Positions 1-11,934 of a stretch of 64,000 nucleotides of DNA are shown one piece after another. The notes under the pieces were generated by a model. That model was given only the letters and a program-made list of their open reading frames with translations. It did not search any database and was not told the DNA's origin. The position numbers and the translations under genes are program-made. The stretch comes from Cocos nucifera (lineage: Eukaryota > Streptophyta > Magnoliopsida > Arecales > Arecaceae), in assembly GCA_006176705.1 (NCBI GenBank), contig QRFJ01000294.1:1302001-1366000 (forward strand), read 5' to 3'. The stretch's first letter is position 1. Each line of letters starts with the position of its first letter.

Positions 1-2
1 AT

Positions 3-71
3 TGTGATCCTGATGTCTATGAAGGAGACACTCCCAAAATTTTAGATGTAGATATGTATTTTGAACTTTAA
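3..71 (+). CDS. Possible 3' tail of an unidentified gene (last exon)
   Basis: Reading from base 3 the frame stays open to a TAA at 69-71 and gives a 22-residue acidic C-terminus that begins CDPDVYEGDTPK and ends VDMYFEL. The balanced composition, and the AT-rich poly-A-signal-like DNA that follows (several aataaa around 230-250), suit the end of a last exon entering from the left edge. I do not recognise the protein, and 22 codons without a stop can arise by chance, so this is only a lead. Confidence 0.3.
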   Translation, partial: CDPDVYEGDTPKILDVDMYFEL

Positions 72-2347
72 GTTCATCAAATGGACTCCATTTTTATATT
101 ATATGTATTTGCAATAATAAGTAATTAAATTGTATGTAAGTCCATTTCATGAAAAAATGATTTCACAACAACATAAAAAGCACAAACAACCATAATGATA
201 AAATAATAACTGAAAACAAGAACAGATTGAAAAAAATAAAAAAAAAATAAAATGGACTGGTTAGATGACCCATGCACCATATCGTACCATGTGTTGACAG
301 GTAAGGAACCAGTTCTGGGTGCTGTACCAGTCTGTGCAAGCCTTGAGATGGATGCTTGTTGACTTTCATCATGGCATCCGATTTGTGCTGAATTTGATAA
401 TTAGATAGGTTTCTTTGTGTCTAATTTCATGCTTGGTTGTAACCGACCTTTGGGTCAACCATGTCTATGCTGGCTTTGAACGAACTAATTGTAACTAAGA
501 GAACTACTAGGGTGTGGCTATGCGATCATTTTTGAGCAACTTGCTTAATGTGCTGGTCTCAAATATTACTTCTGAGTTTCATTGTTGCTGTTTCTGCGTT
601 TTTAACCTTTTTAAGGGCTTAGAAATGTCTAGATCATTTGATTGCTCCATAATGTTGACAAGTACTTTTCACCCAACTTGTGTTCTGAGGGTTTAGCAAT
701 TGTACATGCTACTGGTTCATTAGGATGCCTGCATATGTTGTTCATGGAATACCCTTACACCAATGGATGGTGCGGGGATGTGAAAGTGGGGTGGACAGGA
801 TCACACAGGCCTGAAATTATGTAGATTATGGATTTTCTTTAAAGGTGGTCTTTCTGGCTCCCTAACTTTTCAATCATAGGTGTTCCTAGCCTTCTGTCTC
901 TATACTTCTCCTTGCTTTCCTCCCCAGCAGGGCTTATCCGATGGAAACAGGATGTTAGCATCCAAACAGAGACTAGAGAATGTTGATTTTCATTCCTAAT
1001 TGTGGAGCAGCTCCTTGCCACATATGCGTGGAGTATCCCTACAACAACGAACATTGAGGAGGTATGAAGGAAGGGAGAGAGAATGGTATGGTGTTCTGGG
1101 AATGGACGTTATCACACAAACGTGAAATCATACAGATGTTGGGGTCCTTTTGAAAGGTGATCTGGCATTCCCAGTCCCCCCAGATTAGACTGATTGCTTG
1201 TCTTGCCTCTATACCTCATTTGCCTCCCATGCAGGGCTTGTCTGGATGATATGATTTAAACGGCCCCCAAAGGATGTTGTAGTTTGTACCCAAAAAAAGA
1301 GAGGATGTTGTAGTTTATACGAATGCAGAGCATATGCTTGTCAAGCACAACTGCTTGGTTGCATCTCAAAGGTTTTGTTGTTAACTAAAATTTGCATTGT
1401 ATGTGAACATTGAATCACCTATGCTGAGGTTCTATGTTTAATTTTTTTTGGCACGAGTAGTGGGCCATGTGTTGCAGATCTCTTGGAAGCTGTAACCACA
1501 TCTCTCAGAATCTCAACCTGGCATGTTCATAAGCTTGAGCATAGGTTTTGTTCCAACTCTAAATCAGTGTTGTGCTCTGCAACTATTGTGACTCCTATAG
1601 AGCCATTGGATATGATAGCAATTGTTAACTGATGCTTCAAGTTTGAGCGGCACATGCAATGCTTGTGTTAAGATTCAACTTTTGAATTTAACTACAAAGT
1701 TTTAAAATATGCCTAGAAGAATTTGGATAGTGGCGAGGCGTCCTTCATTGTTCTAAAGACATGTTACTCAGTCAAGTAGCCTCTGCAGTTCTCATAAATC
1801 ATTTTTGGAGTTAAAGTGTTATAGGTAGTGCAAGCATGCCCAAGCTCCTGTTGATTGAAACCCGGTTTTCTTACATTATGTAATATATATTTGATGGCTG
1901 AAGATGTTGTCATGGTTTTCTTTTTTCCTGCATTGAAATTATTAGTTATGTAGGTTACTAGAAAAGTTATATTTGTTTGTTTTATTTTGTGCTTTTCCTT
2001 GGATAATAATGCTTCATATAAATGTTTCTTCTTCCTTTAGATTTTGTGAAGGACTGAAGCAATGGAAGACCCAAGTCTTCTTTTCTATAAACAATTAAAG
2101 TAATCCTTATTAATTGTTTGTAAGACAACAGCAGGCCAATTCTGGGGGTTCCAAAATCTGATATGTGGTGCCACTGGTTGCTTATCTGAGGTGTGTTGGC
2201 AATACTATCATTTGTTATAGATGTGTTGACAATCTGAAGCTGGTTAAAAATTATTTTTAATATGATATGGATGGATAAGCAGCAGAGCAGCATATGCATT
2301 CTCTTCCAATGTAGCCACCAAAGTTTATGGAACTTCTGTAGAAAGAT
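72..2347. other. Non-coding stretch, no gene seen
   Basis: Only short, low-quality open frames occur on either strand (at most ~100 codons, with no recognisable motif). The first few hundred bases could be the 3' UTR of the gene ending at 71. I see no retrotransposon motifs here. Confidence 0.5.
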
Positions 2348-2664
2348 AACTGGCTGAAGTTATTATTTATATTATATAAAGCAGAAATAGGACCAACCTG
2401 TCATGCTGACAATAGTTTAATTTTGTACAGGAATAACCTGAAGACTTTAAAATCCTCGTGTATAAATCAGTTGAATGTTATATGTTTTAAAAGTCTTTTA
2501 GTTTGTAACTGACTGAAGTTATTATTTAGATTCTATAAAGCAGAAATAGGACCAACCTATCCATTGTGACAATAGTTTAATTGTGCAGAGATAACCTGAA
2601 GACTTTAAAATCCTTGTGTAGAAGTCAGTTGAATGTTATATGTTTCAAAAGTCTTTTAGTTTGT
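2348..2664. repeat. Two-copy tandem duplication, unit about 159 bp
   Basis: The block starting aactggctgaagttatta at 2348 is repeated at 2507 (aactgactgaagttatta) with few changes. Shared landmarks are the gcagaaataggaccaacct and aacctgaagactttaaaatc strings. The second unit ends near 2664. No coding content. Confidence 0.9.
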
Positions 2665-4877
2665 AATTAGAAAATGACCAACTCGATAAGACGCTGATTT
2701 CATGTTTTGTAAAGTTGAACCCCAACCCTCCCTCCTCCCTCTTTTCACAAAGTGTATTGTATATGAAAGATAGCATTTCCTTTAAAAAAGAAAAAAGCTA
2801 CCATTAGTATATTTTGATTTTCTTTTTTGTTATGCAAGTGGCATATTGGTCTTATTGTAGCAAAACTGGACATGAATTTTCATTTCAAACATTTCTTGCT
2901 TCTATATTGCTTGTGATGAACAGTTTCTAGAGCAAGGAGGAAGAGAGTCTGATTTGAGAAAGGGAAAACCTGACTTGGGGTATGTAAAAAAGGAAGGAAT
3001 CATGTGGCTCGATGCTTTTATGGAAGTGGCTACCAGGAGTCATTGACAATGAAAGGCATATGGTTTTCTTTTGAACTGAATAGTGTTCTTTTATATGTAG
3101 AAAAATCTAATCCAAGCTGCATATGCCTTTCTTGGTCTCAACTACATAAGCATTTGCTGATTGATGCTATTTCAGATCAAATTATCACATGTTGACAAAA
3201 ACAGCTGGAATGATTGGAACATCAACTCTATTGCAGTTTGTTGACCTCAAGTAGGGATGCGAGTGGAACTGGAATTCAGTTAGCCCGGACTTGATATTGA
3301 CAATGAGTTTCGCGTTACATTGAGTTGTAGGAGTAAGGGTCTGTGTTATGTGAGTGCTTTAATATTTCCATGACTTCAGATTCTTATGCTGACTCTAGAA
3401 TATACTCGAAATACAAAACCAGGACTCGAGTTATCTAATCTCTTTCTTCTGAAATCTTGTGTTGGTGTAATTTGTGATTTGCACCAATTCAACTTTAGGT
3501 CTTGATCTTTTATGCTTTCTGTTGTAACATATGCTTAGATGTTGTGTTTTGCTTTGCATGGTTCTCTAGATGATTTCTCTAGTTACCATTGTGGACTACG
3601 TTTTTGCAATTGATATGGTTTATTCTCTCTACGTTTTTCTGGAAAAAGATGTCGTTGTTGCTTTGTTTTCTTTGGTTTTTAAGTTAATGCATGTAACAGG
3701 TAAATAAAATTATGAAATTGCTCCATTAGTTTAGATTTCATTTTTATGATCTCTGTGACTACTCATATATCACAAGATTTAGGTTGTCAGAGTTGTCGGC
3801 AACATACTTTGCATCTGGAATTCTGCAGCAGGAGGTAGCAGAAATCTTTTGTCATTGTATAATCGAACTTCCTAGTTATCTGGTGGGTGATGTAAACTGT
3901 ATGTGCTTTATTACCGGTCTTTTAGTTTTTTGTAGCACTGCCCATTGTTGGCTAATGGAAGCTTAGGACACTGATATTGTCAACTATTGGAGTTAATCGT
4001 GGTGTAGCCAGTTTTTAAACTTTGTCATCATGTACTTGGTCCATTCATGAATATGGGTGTTTGGCTTGCTATGCTTAACTTTCCTTTACGATTAGATTTT
4101 TAATTACTTGGGTGGTTTGTAAATTACAAAAATGCAGTCCATACAATTTACTATGCTACTCTTGCACTTTGTATGTGATGTCTTATTTTCCTTGGACAAT
4201 ATGTACGAACTATATTATTTATGAGTTCAGAACTCGTGTGGGCATATATATATATTTAGTTTTATATTGGTTATATATTGAATGAATCTTGAATATTTAT
4301 ATAGGATAAGGAATACAACATAATATCTTCTCGTTGGTCATTTAAGGTGATTTCATGCATTGCTGCAAATGGTATTTTGGAGCTAATCCAGTTCATGGTC
4401 TAGGAGATATTGTAGTATGCGTCGGGTTGAGTTCATTATGTGTTGGTTATGGTATTACGTGTTGGTCATGGTATTTATGATTGAATTTGTAGATTAGTAT
4501 TAACGGTTAGATTTGAATGAATTTAGATTTTTAGGTGGGGAGATGTTATGGCTTAAGCAAGATGATTGTGAGGATCTTTGGTGCATTGGATAGACCTTGA
4601 ATATTCATATAGAGAAAAAAAAAAATTATTATCTTTTAGCTAGTCTTTCTTAACTCTTGGGTATTCAATTTATTTATTGGTTAGATCGATGTGTGATGGC
4701 TATTGTACCATATCTTGTCCGTGAATTGATTTTTGGTTAGGGATTGGTACTTTTTCATGTCCTTTTCACTACATGTTCTAGCCTATCAGATCTGGTGGAG
4801 TTTTTGGTCTTTGAACATGTTTAGATGAAAATGTGTTTCCATTCGAGAAATTTTTTGTAGACGGCATGCTTGCGATG
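2665..4877. other. Non-coding stretch, no gene seen
   Basis: AT-rich single-copy DNA with open frames of no more than ~63 codons (3004-3195, 3784-3966) that resemble nothing known to me. Short exons of an intron-rich gene cannot be excluded without transcript data. Confidence 0.45.
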
Positions 4878-5316
4878 CAATAATATTACACAGATCTTTT
4901 CCCATTGGTCCATGTAGTCGTCTCTCAATGGAGCATTAAAAATTTTGAATGATAAAAATATTTTTTTTTAAAATTATAATATTTTTTTTAAAAAAATTAT
5001 AATAATAAAAAATATATCATAATTTTTATAAAAAATATTATTTTAAAAAAAGATAATATAATATTTTTTTTTTGCATGTGTTCATTATTTTTTTTCAAGT
5101 CGTATTATATTTTTTTAAAAATTATAATATTTTAGAATAAAATATTATATTTTTTTATAAAGATATTATAATTTTTATGAAAAAATTATAATTTTAAAAA
5201 AAATATTTTTATTATTTAAAATTTTAAATACTGCAGGCATTAAATGATCATTGAGAAAAGTGAGAAGTGGTGGTTAGATGAAAAGGATGGTGTAATGTTA
5301 TCGCGGTGTATAAAAT
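4878..5316. mobile_element. MITE-like inverted-repeat element, very AT-rich core
   Basis: The left arm reads outside-in: tgcaataatattacac, then tctctcaatg, then a T/A-rich stretch with gataaaaatattttt. The reverse complement of the right end gives the matching series: gataacattacacc, ttctcaatg, aataaaaatattttt. The arms are imperfect and run for over 100 bp. GCATTAAA occurs at both 4933 and 5237 as part of the arms. There is no coding capacity. Exact ends and target duplication are uncertain. Confidence 0.6.
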
Positions 5317-5864
5317 TTTTTTAATTTTATTATTAATTTATTACGCCTTTCTTACGAAGGAATGTCCAAAAGGAGCGCACTAATTCCTCCTACGTGCTCG
5401 TTGCTGAAGCTGCGCTTGCAACGGCAGAGGATGATATGGCCCACCAAAAGTTGGTTTGAACTTTCATCTGCAAGGTATATTGCAACAACCATAATTTACC
5501 ATTTGGCAACGATTCAATCAGTAAAATAACATTTTAAATTATTCAATTTTAAGCTAGACTAAGAATGTTTTTTATTTCATTGATAGTTATAAGCATTTTT
5601 CCTAACTCAAAGAGTGAAGCAAATGGAAGTGCTTTTTTCAATTGTTGGCCATTGTTTTTTATTATAATGATAAATAGCAGCCTGTTGTTTTATAGCATCT
5701 GAATTTGTCCTTGAGTTGCAGGCAATAATGGCTCTTTGGTGTATTATTATGCGGTAGTAATTTAGATTACTTAATAATTTAGATTATTTATAATTTGAAT
5801 AAATTGTCACTAATAATGATTTCTATGTTTGATATACATGAGTAATGTTATAGCAACGATAATA
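5317..5864. other. Non-coding stretch, no gene seen
   Basis: Single-copy AT-rich DNA between the inverted-repeat element and the low-complexity block. No open frame or motif worth calling. Confidence 0.4.
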
Positions 5865-6400
5865 TAACATCAAAATTTTAAAATATTTTTAAATTAAATT
5901 TATTAAAAATAATATTTCATGCATAAAATATAAATATAATATATAATATTATATATAATATATTATATTTTAATATATATTTATATTTATAATATATATT
6001 ATATGATATTATTATAATATTATATAATATTATATTATTAAAATATATTATTAAAATAATAATATATAATATAATATTATTTTATAATAATATTATAATA
6101 TAACATAATATTATATTTATATTTATAATATATTATACTATATTATTATAATACAATATAATATTATATATTATTATAATTATAATATTATTATTATAAT
6201 ATATAATAATATATAATATATATATAAATATTATGTTATATTATAATAATAATATTATATTATATTATATTATATTATATTATTATATAATAATAATAAT
6301 ATTATTATATTATATTATGTTATATTTATAATATATATTTATATTTATAATATATTATTATAATATAATATAATATAATATAATATTATATATATTTTGA
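5865..6400. repeat. AT-only low-complexity block
   Basis: Over 500 bp composed almost entirely of A and T in irregular ATA/TTAT/TAATA mixtures, with many short self-complementary stretches. Such a block could act as a DNA-unwinding or matrix-attachment region and is also prone to assembly error. No function is inferred. Confidence 0.85.
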
Positions 6401-6500
6401 TGAAAGTATTTTCGTTCAAATTTATCATTATCAGATTACCAAATGTTTGATAATTTGGATAGCTATCTATCCCATTGGTAATCCAGATTATCTCATAAAA

Positions 6501-6703
6501 GATAATCTAGATTATTAGATAATCTGGATTATCAATTTAAAAGGTATGCCAAATATGATGATCTGATAGAGTATTTTTAAATTACTAACAATCTATATAT
6601 TATTCTATGGAAGATAATCTAGATTATCAGGCAATCTGGATTATCAATTTAAAAGGTATACCAAATATGGTGATTTGATGAAGTATTTTTAAATTATCCG
6701 ATT
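6501..6703. repeat. Tandem duplication inside a small MITE-like region
   Basis: The unit beginning gataatctagattat at 6501 recurs at 6613 (period about 112 bp). Both units share caatttaaaaggtat and agtatttttaaatta. Alternating gataatct/agattatc strings form short palindromes. The left breakpoint of the 14-kb duplication (6653) falls inside the second unit. Confidence 0.8.
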
Positions 6704-8067
6704 GTTGACTATCAAACGCAATCTTAGAACCATTGGACATCCTTTGTAATGGTATGGCGGTATTTTTCAAATATTACGTTGGACATGTGTAACATGTCCA
6801 AATTTTAACCTATATGCCTCACGGTGGAATGTCAGTGACACACAACCCAAAATCTATAACAAGCAAAAAGGCATTGCAAAGCATAATAATAGAGCTTAAA
6901 TCTATTCTATCCACATATTTTATATTGTATTGCCCTTGAAAATTTTATTTTCTAAATAAAGTTGTTTCACATTAGTTCATTATATAAACTAAGCCATTAG
7001 TGCAATGTGTTTTTTATGACTTTTATTTATGGCAAAAATACATCTAGAAGGATTTATTCCTAATGGTTCAAGACTATGGGCTTGATTTAGGATTGTCAGA
7101 TTTGAACTAAGAGTGAATTTAGGTGAAACTAATGTTAAGCAAATCCAAGTTTTCAATCTTAATTAATTTCAAAGCAAACTTGATACATGATCTCCAAGCT
7201 TTTTTGGTTCAAACAACGGCCTGTCAGATTCCATCTCAGGCAGTGGACAAGAGAGGGTAGTTGAATCGTGGTGAAGAGCGTGCCAGTGAGAATTTGCCGA
7301 TGCCTGCGAACTCGGCAATGATGTCGTCAGAGCGCTTGCGGAAAGAGGCCGCAAGGGCAAGGTTCGCTAGAGCTTGAGAGCAGATGAGACTAGCATGTCG
7401 GGCACTCGGATTGGATTAGGATCCCATACCCTCTTGCTCCACTAACTCCATCTTCACCAACGCTACAAGATCAGGTTAATACGTGACCGGACCTGGCCAA
7501 TCCATTTAGACGTGACCCAACTTGTTGTTGAAGTCTTGTGGGGTCGGGGATCTTTTCCATATTTTGAATTTCCTAAACTTTCACCAAACCTGGCCTAACC
7601 TAATTCCTATACCGTATGTCTATTTTGGGGCTTTCCAATAGATATCCTATTCAATCCAAACTGATCGGAAAAAAATATTCCAAGTCATTTCTTCTTTTTC
7701 TTTATTAAGAGAAAAACACTCAAACTAATTTACTATATTAAGAACGATGAGCTGTTGGGTTATTAATCCCTTAAAGAAGATTTCAGTTTCTAGATAAATA
7801 TTAGTTCATGAAGTTTTCACTATATTAGCAAACGATTCTATCATAGTCACACGAGCAAAATTTTCTTCATGAAATATTATTGGTACGTAAACGTAGACCT
7901 TGTTCTGAATCAAACCGAGGCTTAGACTTGATGCGGATTCAACCTAGACCAAAATATTTTGGATTGGATCTGGGGCTTACATGGTTCCTACTTGATCCAA
8001 ATAACTTATTATGATTTGTTGAGTCTAAAATATTTTTCATGATCCAACCATCCAGTGGATTGGTTCC
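6704..8067. other. Upstream region of dyskerin, no gene seen
   Basis: This stretch holds only short chance open frames, including a 63-codon one on the minus strand near 7169-7360. It is the distal upstream region of the dyskerin gene. The same sequence occurs at 25975-27338. Confidence 0.5.
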
Positions 8068-8449
8068 TGGGCCAATGTCAAAACCCGTACAGGAAATTGA
8101 GTTGGGTTGGAGTCGAGCATGCCCCAAACCTGTATGTAGTCAGCTTCGCTAAACAGATCATGCTTTGAGCTCTGTAAAATAGGTGACGTGGCATTCAGTT
8201 AAGGACTGTGTATAACGTGCACTATGGACGACGATGTTTGTTCCTCCCTCCCCGGTTCGCTAATCGCTATGCATGTGGTTCACCGCATACTTTGGGCGGA
8301 TCATTTTTATTAACACGTGGAACTATAAGATTCAAGAAAAACGACGGGGGCAAGGCAAAACCCCGTCCTGTCCTCCGAGTCTCCGATCCAAAGCCCCTTC
8401 AAAACCCTCTCGCTGCCCCTCCCACCTTCCACTCCGCCAAAAACCCTAA
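8068..8449 (+). promoter_or_regulatory. Dyskerin promoter/leader: site II-like, G-box, weak TATA, telobox
   Basis: TGGGCC (site II-like core) lies at 8068-8073, CACGTG (G-box) at 8314-8319, a TATAAG at 8324-8329 and a perfect telobox AAACCCTAA at 8441-8449, 20 bp before the chosen ATG. Telobox plus site II motifs are a known pairing upstream of plant genes for ribosome biogenesis and translation, which suits dyskerin. The motifs are seen; their use is inferred. Short motifs other than the telobox could be chance. Confidence 0.6.
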
Positions 8450-8468
8450 CCCCCAGGACTCCACAGCC

Positions 8469-10391
8469 ATGTCGATGGCGCCGGCAGTCTCCTCCTCCCT
8501 CTCCCCCACCACCGAGAAAAAGAAAAAGAAGAAGGACAAAAAGTCCTCATCCGCCGCTGCCGCCGCAAACGGCGGAGATGAAACCCCCATCTCCCCTGCG
8601 GCCGCCACGGCCGGCGATGATCCGTTTCAGAGGGACTACCTCATCAAGCCCCAGTCGTTCACCCCCTCGATCGACACCTCCAAGTGGCCGATCCTCCTCA
8701 AGAACTACGACCGCCTCAACGTCCGCACCGGCCACTATACCCCACTTCCCGCCGGCCACTCTCCTCTGAAACGCCCCCTCCCCGAGTACCTCCGCTACGG
8801 TATCCTCAACCTGGACAAGCCCTCCAACCCTTCCTCCCACGAGGTCGTCGCCTGGATCAAGCGCATCCTCCGCGTCGAGAAGACCGGCCACAGCGGCACC
8901 CTCGACCCTAAAGTCACTGGCAATCTCATCGTCTGCATCGACCGCGCCACCCGCCTCGTCAAGTCCCAGCAGGGCGCCGGCAAGGAGTACGTCTGCGTCG
9001 CCCGCCTCCATTCCGCCGTTCCTAATGTCGCCAAGGTCGCCCGGGCGCTCGAAACCCTTACCGGCGCCGTCTTCCAGCGGCCGCCGCTCATCTCTGCTGT
9101 TAAGCGCCAGCTCCGGATCAGGACCATTTACGAAAGCAAGCTTCTTGAGTATGATCCTGATAAGCATCTCGTGGTTTTCTGGATTTCGTGCGAGGCTGGC
9201 ACCTATGTCCGGACGCTCTGTGTTCACCTTGGCTTGCTTCTTGGTGTCGGAGGGCATATGCAGGAGTTGCGGCGGGTGCGGTCTGGGATCCTTGGAGAGA
9301 ACGACAACATGGTGACGATGCACGATGTCTTGGATGCCCAGTGGGTGTATGATAATTTTAAGGACGAGAGCTATCTGAGACGGGTGGTAATGCCGTTGGA
9401 GGTTGTGCTCACGAGTTATAAGAGGCTGGTGGTGAAGGACTCGGCAGTCAATGCTATATGCTATGGTGCGAAGCTGATGATCCCTGGGCTGCTGAGGTTT
9501 GAGAATGATATTGAAGTTGGGGAGGATGTTGTGCTGACGACGACCAAGGGGGAGGCAATAGCTTTGGGGATTGCAGAGATGACGACTGCAGTAATGGCAA
9601 CTTGTGATCATGGGTCGGTGGCGAGGATTAAGAGGGTGGTGATGGATCGGGACACATACCCAAGGAAGTGGGGGCTGGGACCAAGAGCATTGATGAAGAA
9701 GAAGTTGATTGCTGAAGGGCTGCTGGACAAGCACGGGAAGCCAAATGAAAAGACACCGTCAGAGTGGCTTAGAAATGTGGTGTTGCCAACTGGAGGGGAC
9801 TCAATGATTGCTAGCCTTGCAGCGGCACCAGAGTCAGTGTCGCCAGACGGGGAGGCAGCTGTTGAAGAAGTGAAAGAAGAGAAGAAAAAGAAGAAGAAGA
9901 AGCATAAGGATGGGGATGATGGCCATGAAGGAAAGAAGCATAAATTGGAGGATGGAGGTGAAAGCCCTGTTGCTAAGAAGGTTAAGGTTGAGGAAATTGG
10001 GGATGCTGTGGTTGAGTCTGAAAGGAAGAAGGTGAAGAAGGTGAAGGAGGAGATTGAGGAAGTGTTGGTTGAAGAGGACAAGAGTGAGAAGAAGAAAAGG
10101 AAGAAGAAGAAAGACAAGGAGAAAGGAGATTCAGGACTGTTTGATGACGGCAAGGCAGTAGAAAAGGAAAAGAAGGAGAAAAGCGATAAAGATAAGAGTG
10201 AACTGGGATCATCTGATGAGGAAGGAGAGCTGAAAAAGAAGAAAAAGAAGAAGAAGAAGAGTAAAGATGGTGATGATGGTGGCGAACTTGGAACACCTAG
10301 CAGAATAGGAGATGGGAATGGGGAAGAGCAGAAAACTGAGAAGAAGGAGAAGAAAATGAAGAAGCATCGGGATGCAGAGGAGACAGCTTGA
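8469..10391 (+). CDS. CBF5: Dyskerin / CBF5-like rRNA pseudouridine synthase (H/ACA snoRNP), copy 1
   Basis: Intronless frame of 640 codons from ATG 8469. The enzyme isomerises uridine to pseudouridine in rRNA and other targets, guided by H/ACA RNAs, with NOP10, NHP2 and GAR1 in the nucleolus; it is also a telomerase RNP component. Residues ~52-108 form the DKCLD region (RDYLIKPQ...), ~107-310 the TruB domain with the motif GHSGTLDPKVTG, whose Asp146 is the expected catalytic aspartate, and ~317-391 the PUA domain. Residues ~455-640 form a Lys/Glu/Asp-rich tail typical of nucleolar targeting, longer than I recall for the Arabidopsis protein. The frame is open upstream to an ATG at 8208, but those 87 codons show no dyskerin similarity and overlap the telobox, so I start at MSMAPAV. 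Third-position GC is high in the first third and falls after ~9100. Protein identical to the copy at 27740. Confidence 0.96.
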   Translation: MSMAPAVSSSLSPTTEKKKKKKDKKSSSAAAAANGGDETPISPAAATAGDDPFQRDYLIKPQSFTPSIDTSKWPILLKNYDRLNVRTGHYTPLPAGHSPLKRPLPEYLRYGILNLDKPSNPSSHEVVAWIKRILRVEKTGHSGTLDPKVTGNLIVCIDRATRLVKSQQGAGKEYVCVARLHSAVPNVAKVARALETLTGAVFQRPPLISAVKRQLRIRTIYESKLLEYDPDKHLVVFWISCEAGTYVRTLCVHLGLLLGVGGHMQELRRVRSGILGENDNMVTMHDVLDAQWVYDNFKDESYLRRVVMPLEVVLTSYKRLVVKDSAVNAICYGAKLMIPGLLRFENDIEVGEDVVLTTTKGEAIALGIAEMTTAVMATCDHGSVARIKRVVMDRDTYPRKWGLGPRALMKKKLIAEGLLDKHGKPNEKTPSEWLRNVVLPTGGDSMIASLAAAPESVSPDGEAAVEEVKEEKKKKKKKHKDGDDGHEGKKHKLEDGGESPVAKKVKVEEIGDAVVESERKKVKKVKEEIEEVLVEEDKSEKKKRKKKKDKEKGDSGLFDDGKAVEKEKKEKSDKDKSELGSSDEEGELKKKKKKKKKSKDGDDGGELGTPSRIGDGNGEEQKTEKKEKKMKKHRDAEETA

Positions 10392-11128
10392 TTAAAGGAA
10401 GTGTGTCTCTGGGATTTCATTTTCCAGGGAGAAATTAGCTTGTCCGTTCACATATTGATGCAATTGAGTGGTACAATTCATGCAGAACTCTTATTCATTT
10501 TTAGCTCTGCATACTGAGGCAGCAATGAAGCTAGGCTCATGCTATGGGTTGTAGATTTTGTTTAATGTTTATTTATCTTCCTTTTCAGAAATGCTAATGT
10601 ATTAGAGAACCTGCTTTTGCTTATGATGGGATGACGATTCATGTAGAGCTAGCTTTGTAGTTTTGTATAAGTTTTAGTGAATCGGTATTGATCTTACTTT
10701 ATATCTGCAATTTGGATGCTGTTTGTGTGGTTATTGGTGTGTAGCTCATAATGTGTAGCTGCAAGTTATAATTCTGCATCACACACAAGAAAAATGTTAA
10801 CCAGAAATTATCATATTTGATCCCTTCCTATCCTTCTGAATTTCAATTCTGCTTCCACTTTTTCATTTTGTAATAAAAGAAATTGTTTGAGCATTCCTTA
10901 GCAGCATTTTTTTTGTATTAAGTTAAATATACAATTTATAATTGTAAGGAGAGGTTTATTCTAGGTTCTCTAAGCACAGATAATTTACTGTCATTATGAT
11001 CTAATAAAAGAAAATTTCTAAATGCAGTATAAGAGCTTGTTGATATACAAAATCTTGAAGGATTTTGTGATCACTGTTAGCTGTGATGTTCGTTCAGTCA
11101 TTTGATGTTTAGAAGCTTGAATAGATTT
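10392..11128 (+). other. 3' flank of dyskerin, probable 3' UTR at its start
   Basis: AT-rich DNA after the TGA stop. A plausible polyadenylation signal is the aataaa within gtaataaaag near 10870. No further gene before element E starts at 11129. Confidence 0.5.
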
Positions 11129-11191
11129 TGTCACGCCTCGAACCTAGCACTTGGATCAGGCATATAATGCTGTACACTCCTTAGGGCAAAG

Positions 11192-11934
11192 CGGTGTTAT
11201 TAAGGCGCTCAAGTGAGGCACTCTTGGCTGAAAGTGCCTTGGCCTCCTCCAGACGAGGTGCCTTCGGCCAGGCGAGCACCTCTGCCACTTAGGCGCTCGC
11301 CTTTGGCACCCAATTGAAATTGATTTTGTCTCCTAACAGTCTAGCTTCCAATTTAATAGTTGTAATTCACTTCAATTTGACATTACAGTTACGGATAATA
11401 GATAAATCCTTTAAAAGAACAAAAAGAAAGGGTATTTAAGTAATTTATGACCTATTTGATTAGTTCACATTCAGAGCCACCAGACTTAAATCATGAAGAG
11501 ATTAGTTTTAGTTCAAAAGAAAAGATTGAGGAGAAAACATAGAGAATGACCTATCCGATGATGAAAGAGATGATTATTATGACAACTTAGGCATAGAATC
11601 TGATGAAGATTTTTAGTTTTAGACTTTTAGAATAGAACAATAGACTACCCTCTATAAGTAATAGAGAAAATAGAAAACTCAAAAAAGTTTTTATTGTTTG
11701 GGTGTGGTGTTTAGACAAAAATTCTAGTAAAGACTTTTAGTTTTGGATTAGATATTAGAACAATAGATTGTAATGAAGACTTTTAGTTTTAGAATAGATT
11801 ATGTTTATTTTTTATTTTTTTCTAAAAAAATGGCACCTAATTTCAATCAAGCGCTCGCTTTTTCAGCGCCTAGTGCCTTAGGTACTAGACAGGGTCTAAT
11901 GCTCTAAGAGCGCCTAGCGCCCTTAACAACCTTG
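11192..11934. mobile_element. Non-autonomous hAT-like element inserted in the E LTR, copy 1
   Basis: A 743-bp insert is flanked by an exact 8-bp direct repeat GGGCAAAG (11084+100 = 11184-11191 and 11935-11942). The right end reads CAAGGTTGTTAAGGGCGCT on the minus strand and the left end CGGTGTTATTAAGGCGCT, an imperfect terminal inverted repeat. Both subterminal regions are packed with GGCGC/GCGCC words (ggcgctc, gcgcctag). An 8-bp duplication plus repeated subterminal motifs is characteristic of hAT transposons. Removing the insert restores a sequence continuous with the related LTR at 56192. No transposase frame. Confidence 0.82.

Noticed and set aside
8208..8468. In-frame 87-codon N-terminal extension of dyskerin
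   Set aside because: No dyskerin-like residues, and it contains the weak TATA and the telobox; the ATG at 8469 fits the family. The same holds for 27479-27739.
8547..9734. 395-codon minus-strand open frame across dyskerin (also 27818-29005)
   Set aside because: Antisense shadow of the GC-biased dyskerin CDS; biased composition and no domain.
9608..10420. 270-codon minus-strand frame rich in Ser and Phe (also 28879-29691)
   Set aside because: Reverse reading of the AAG/GAG-rich dyskerin tail.
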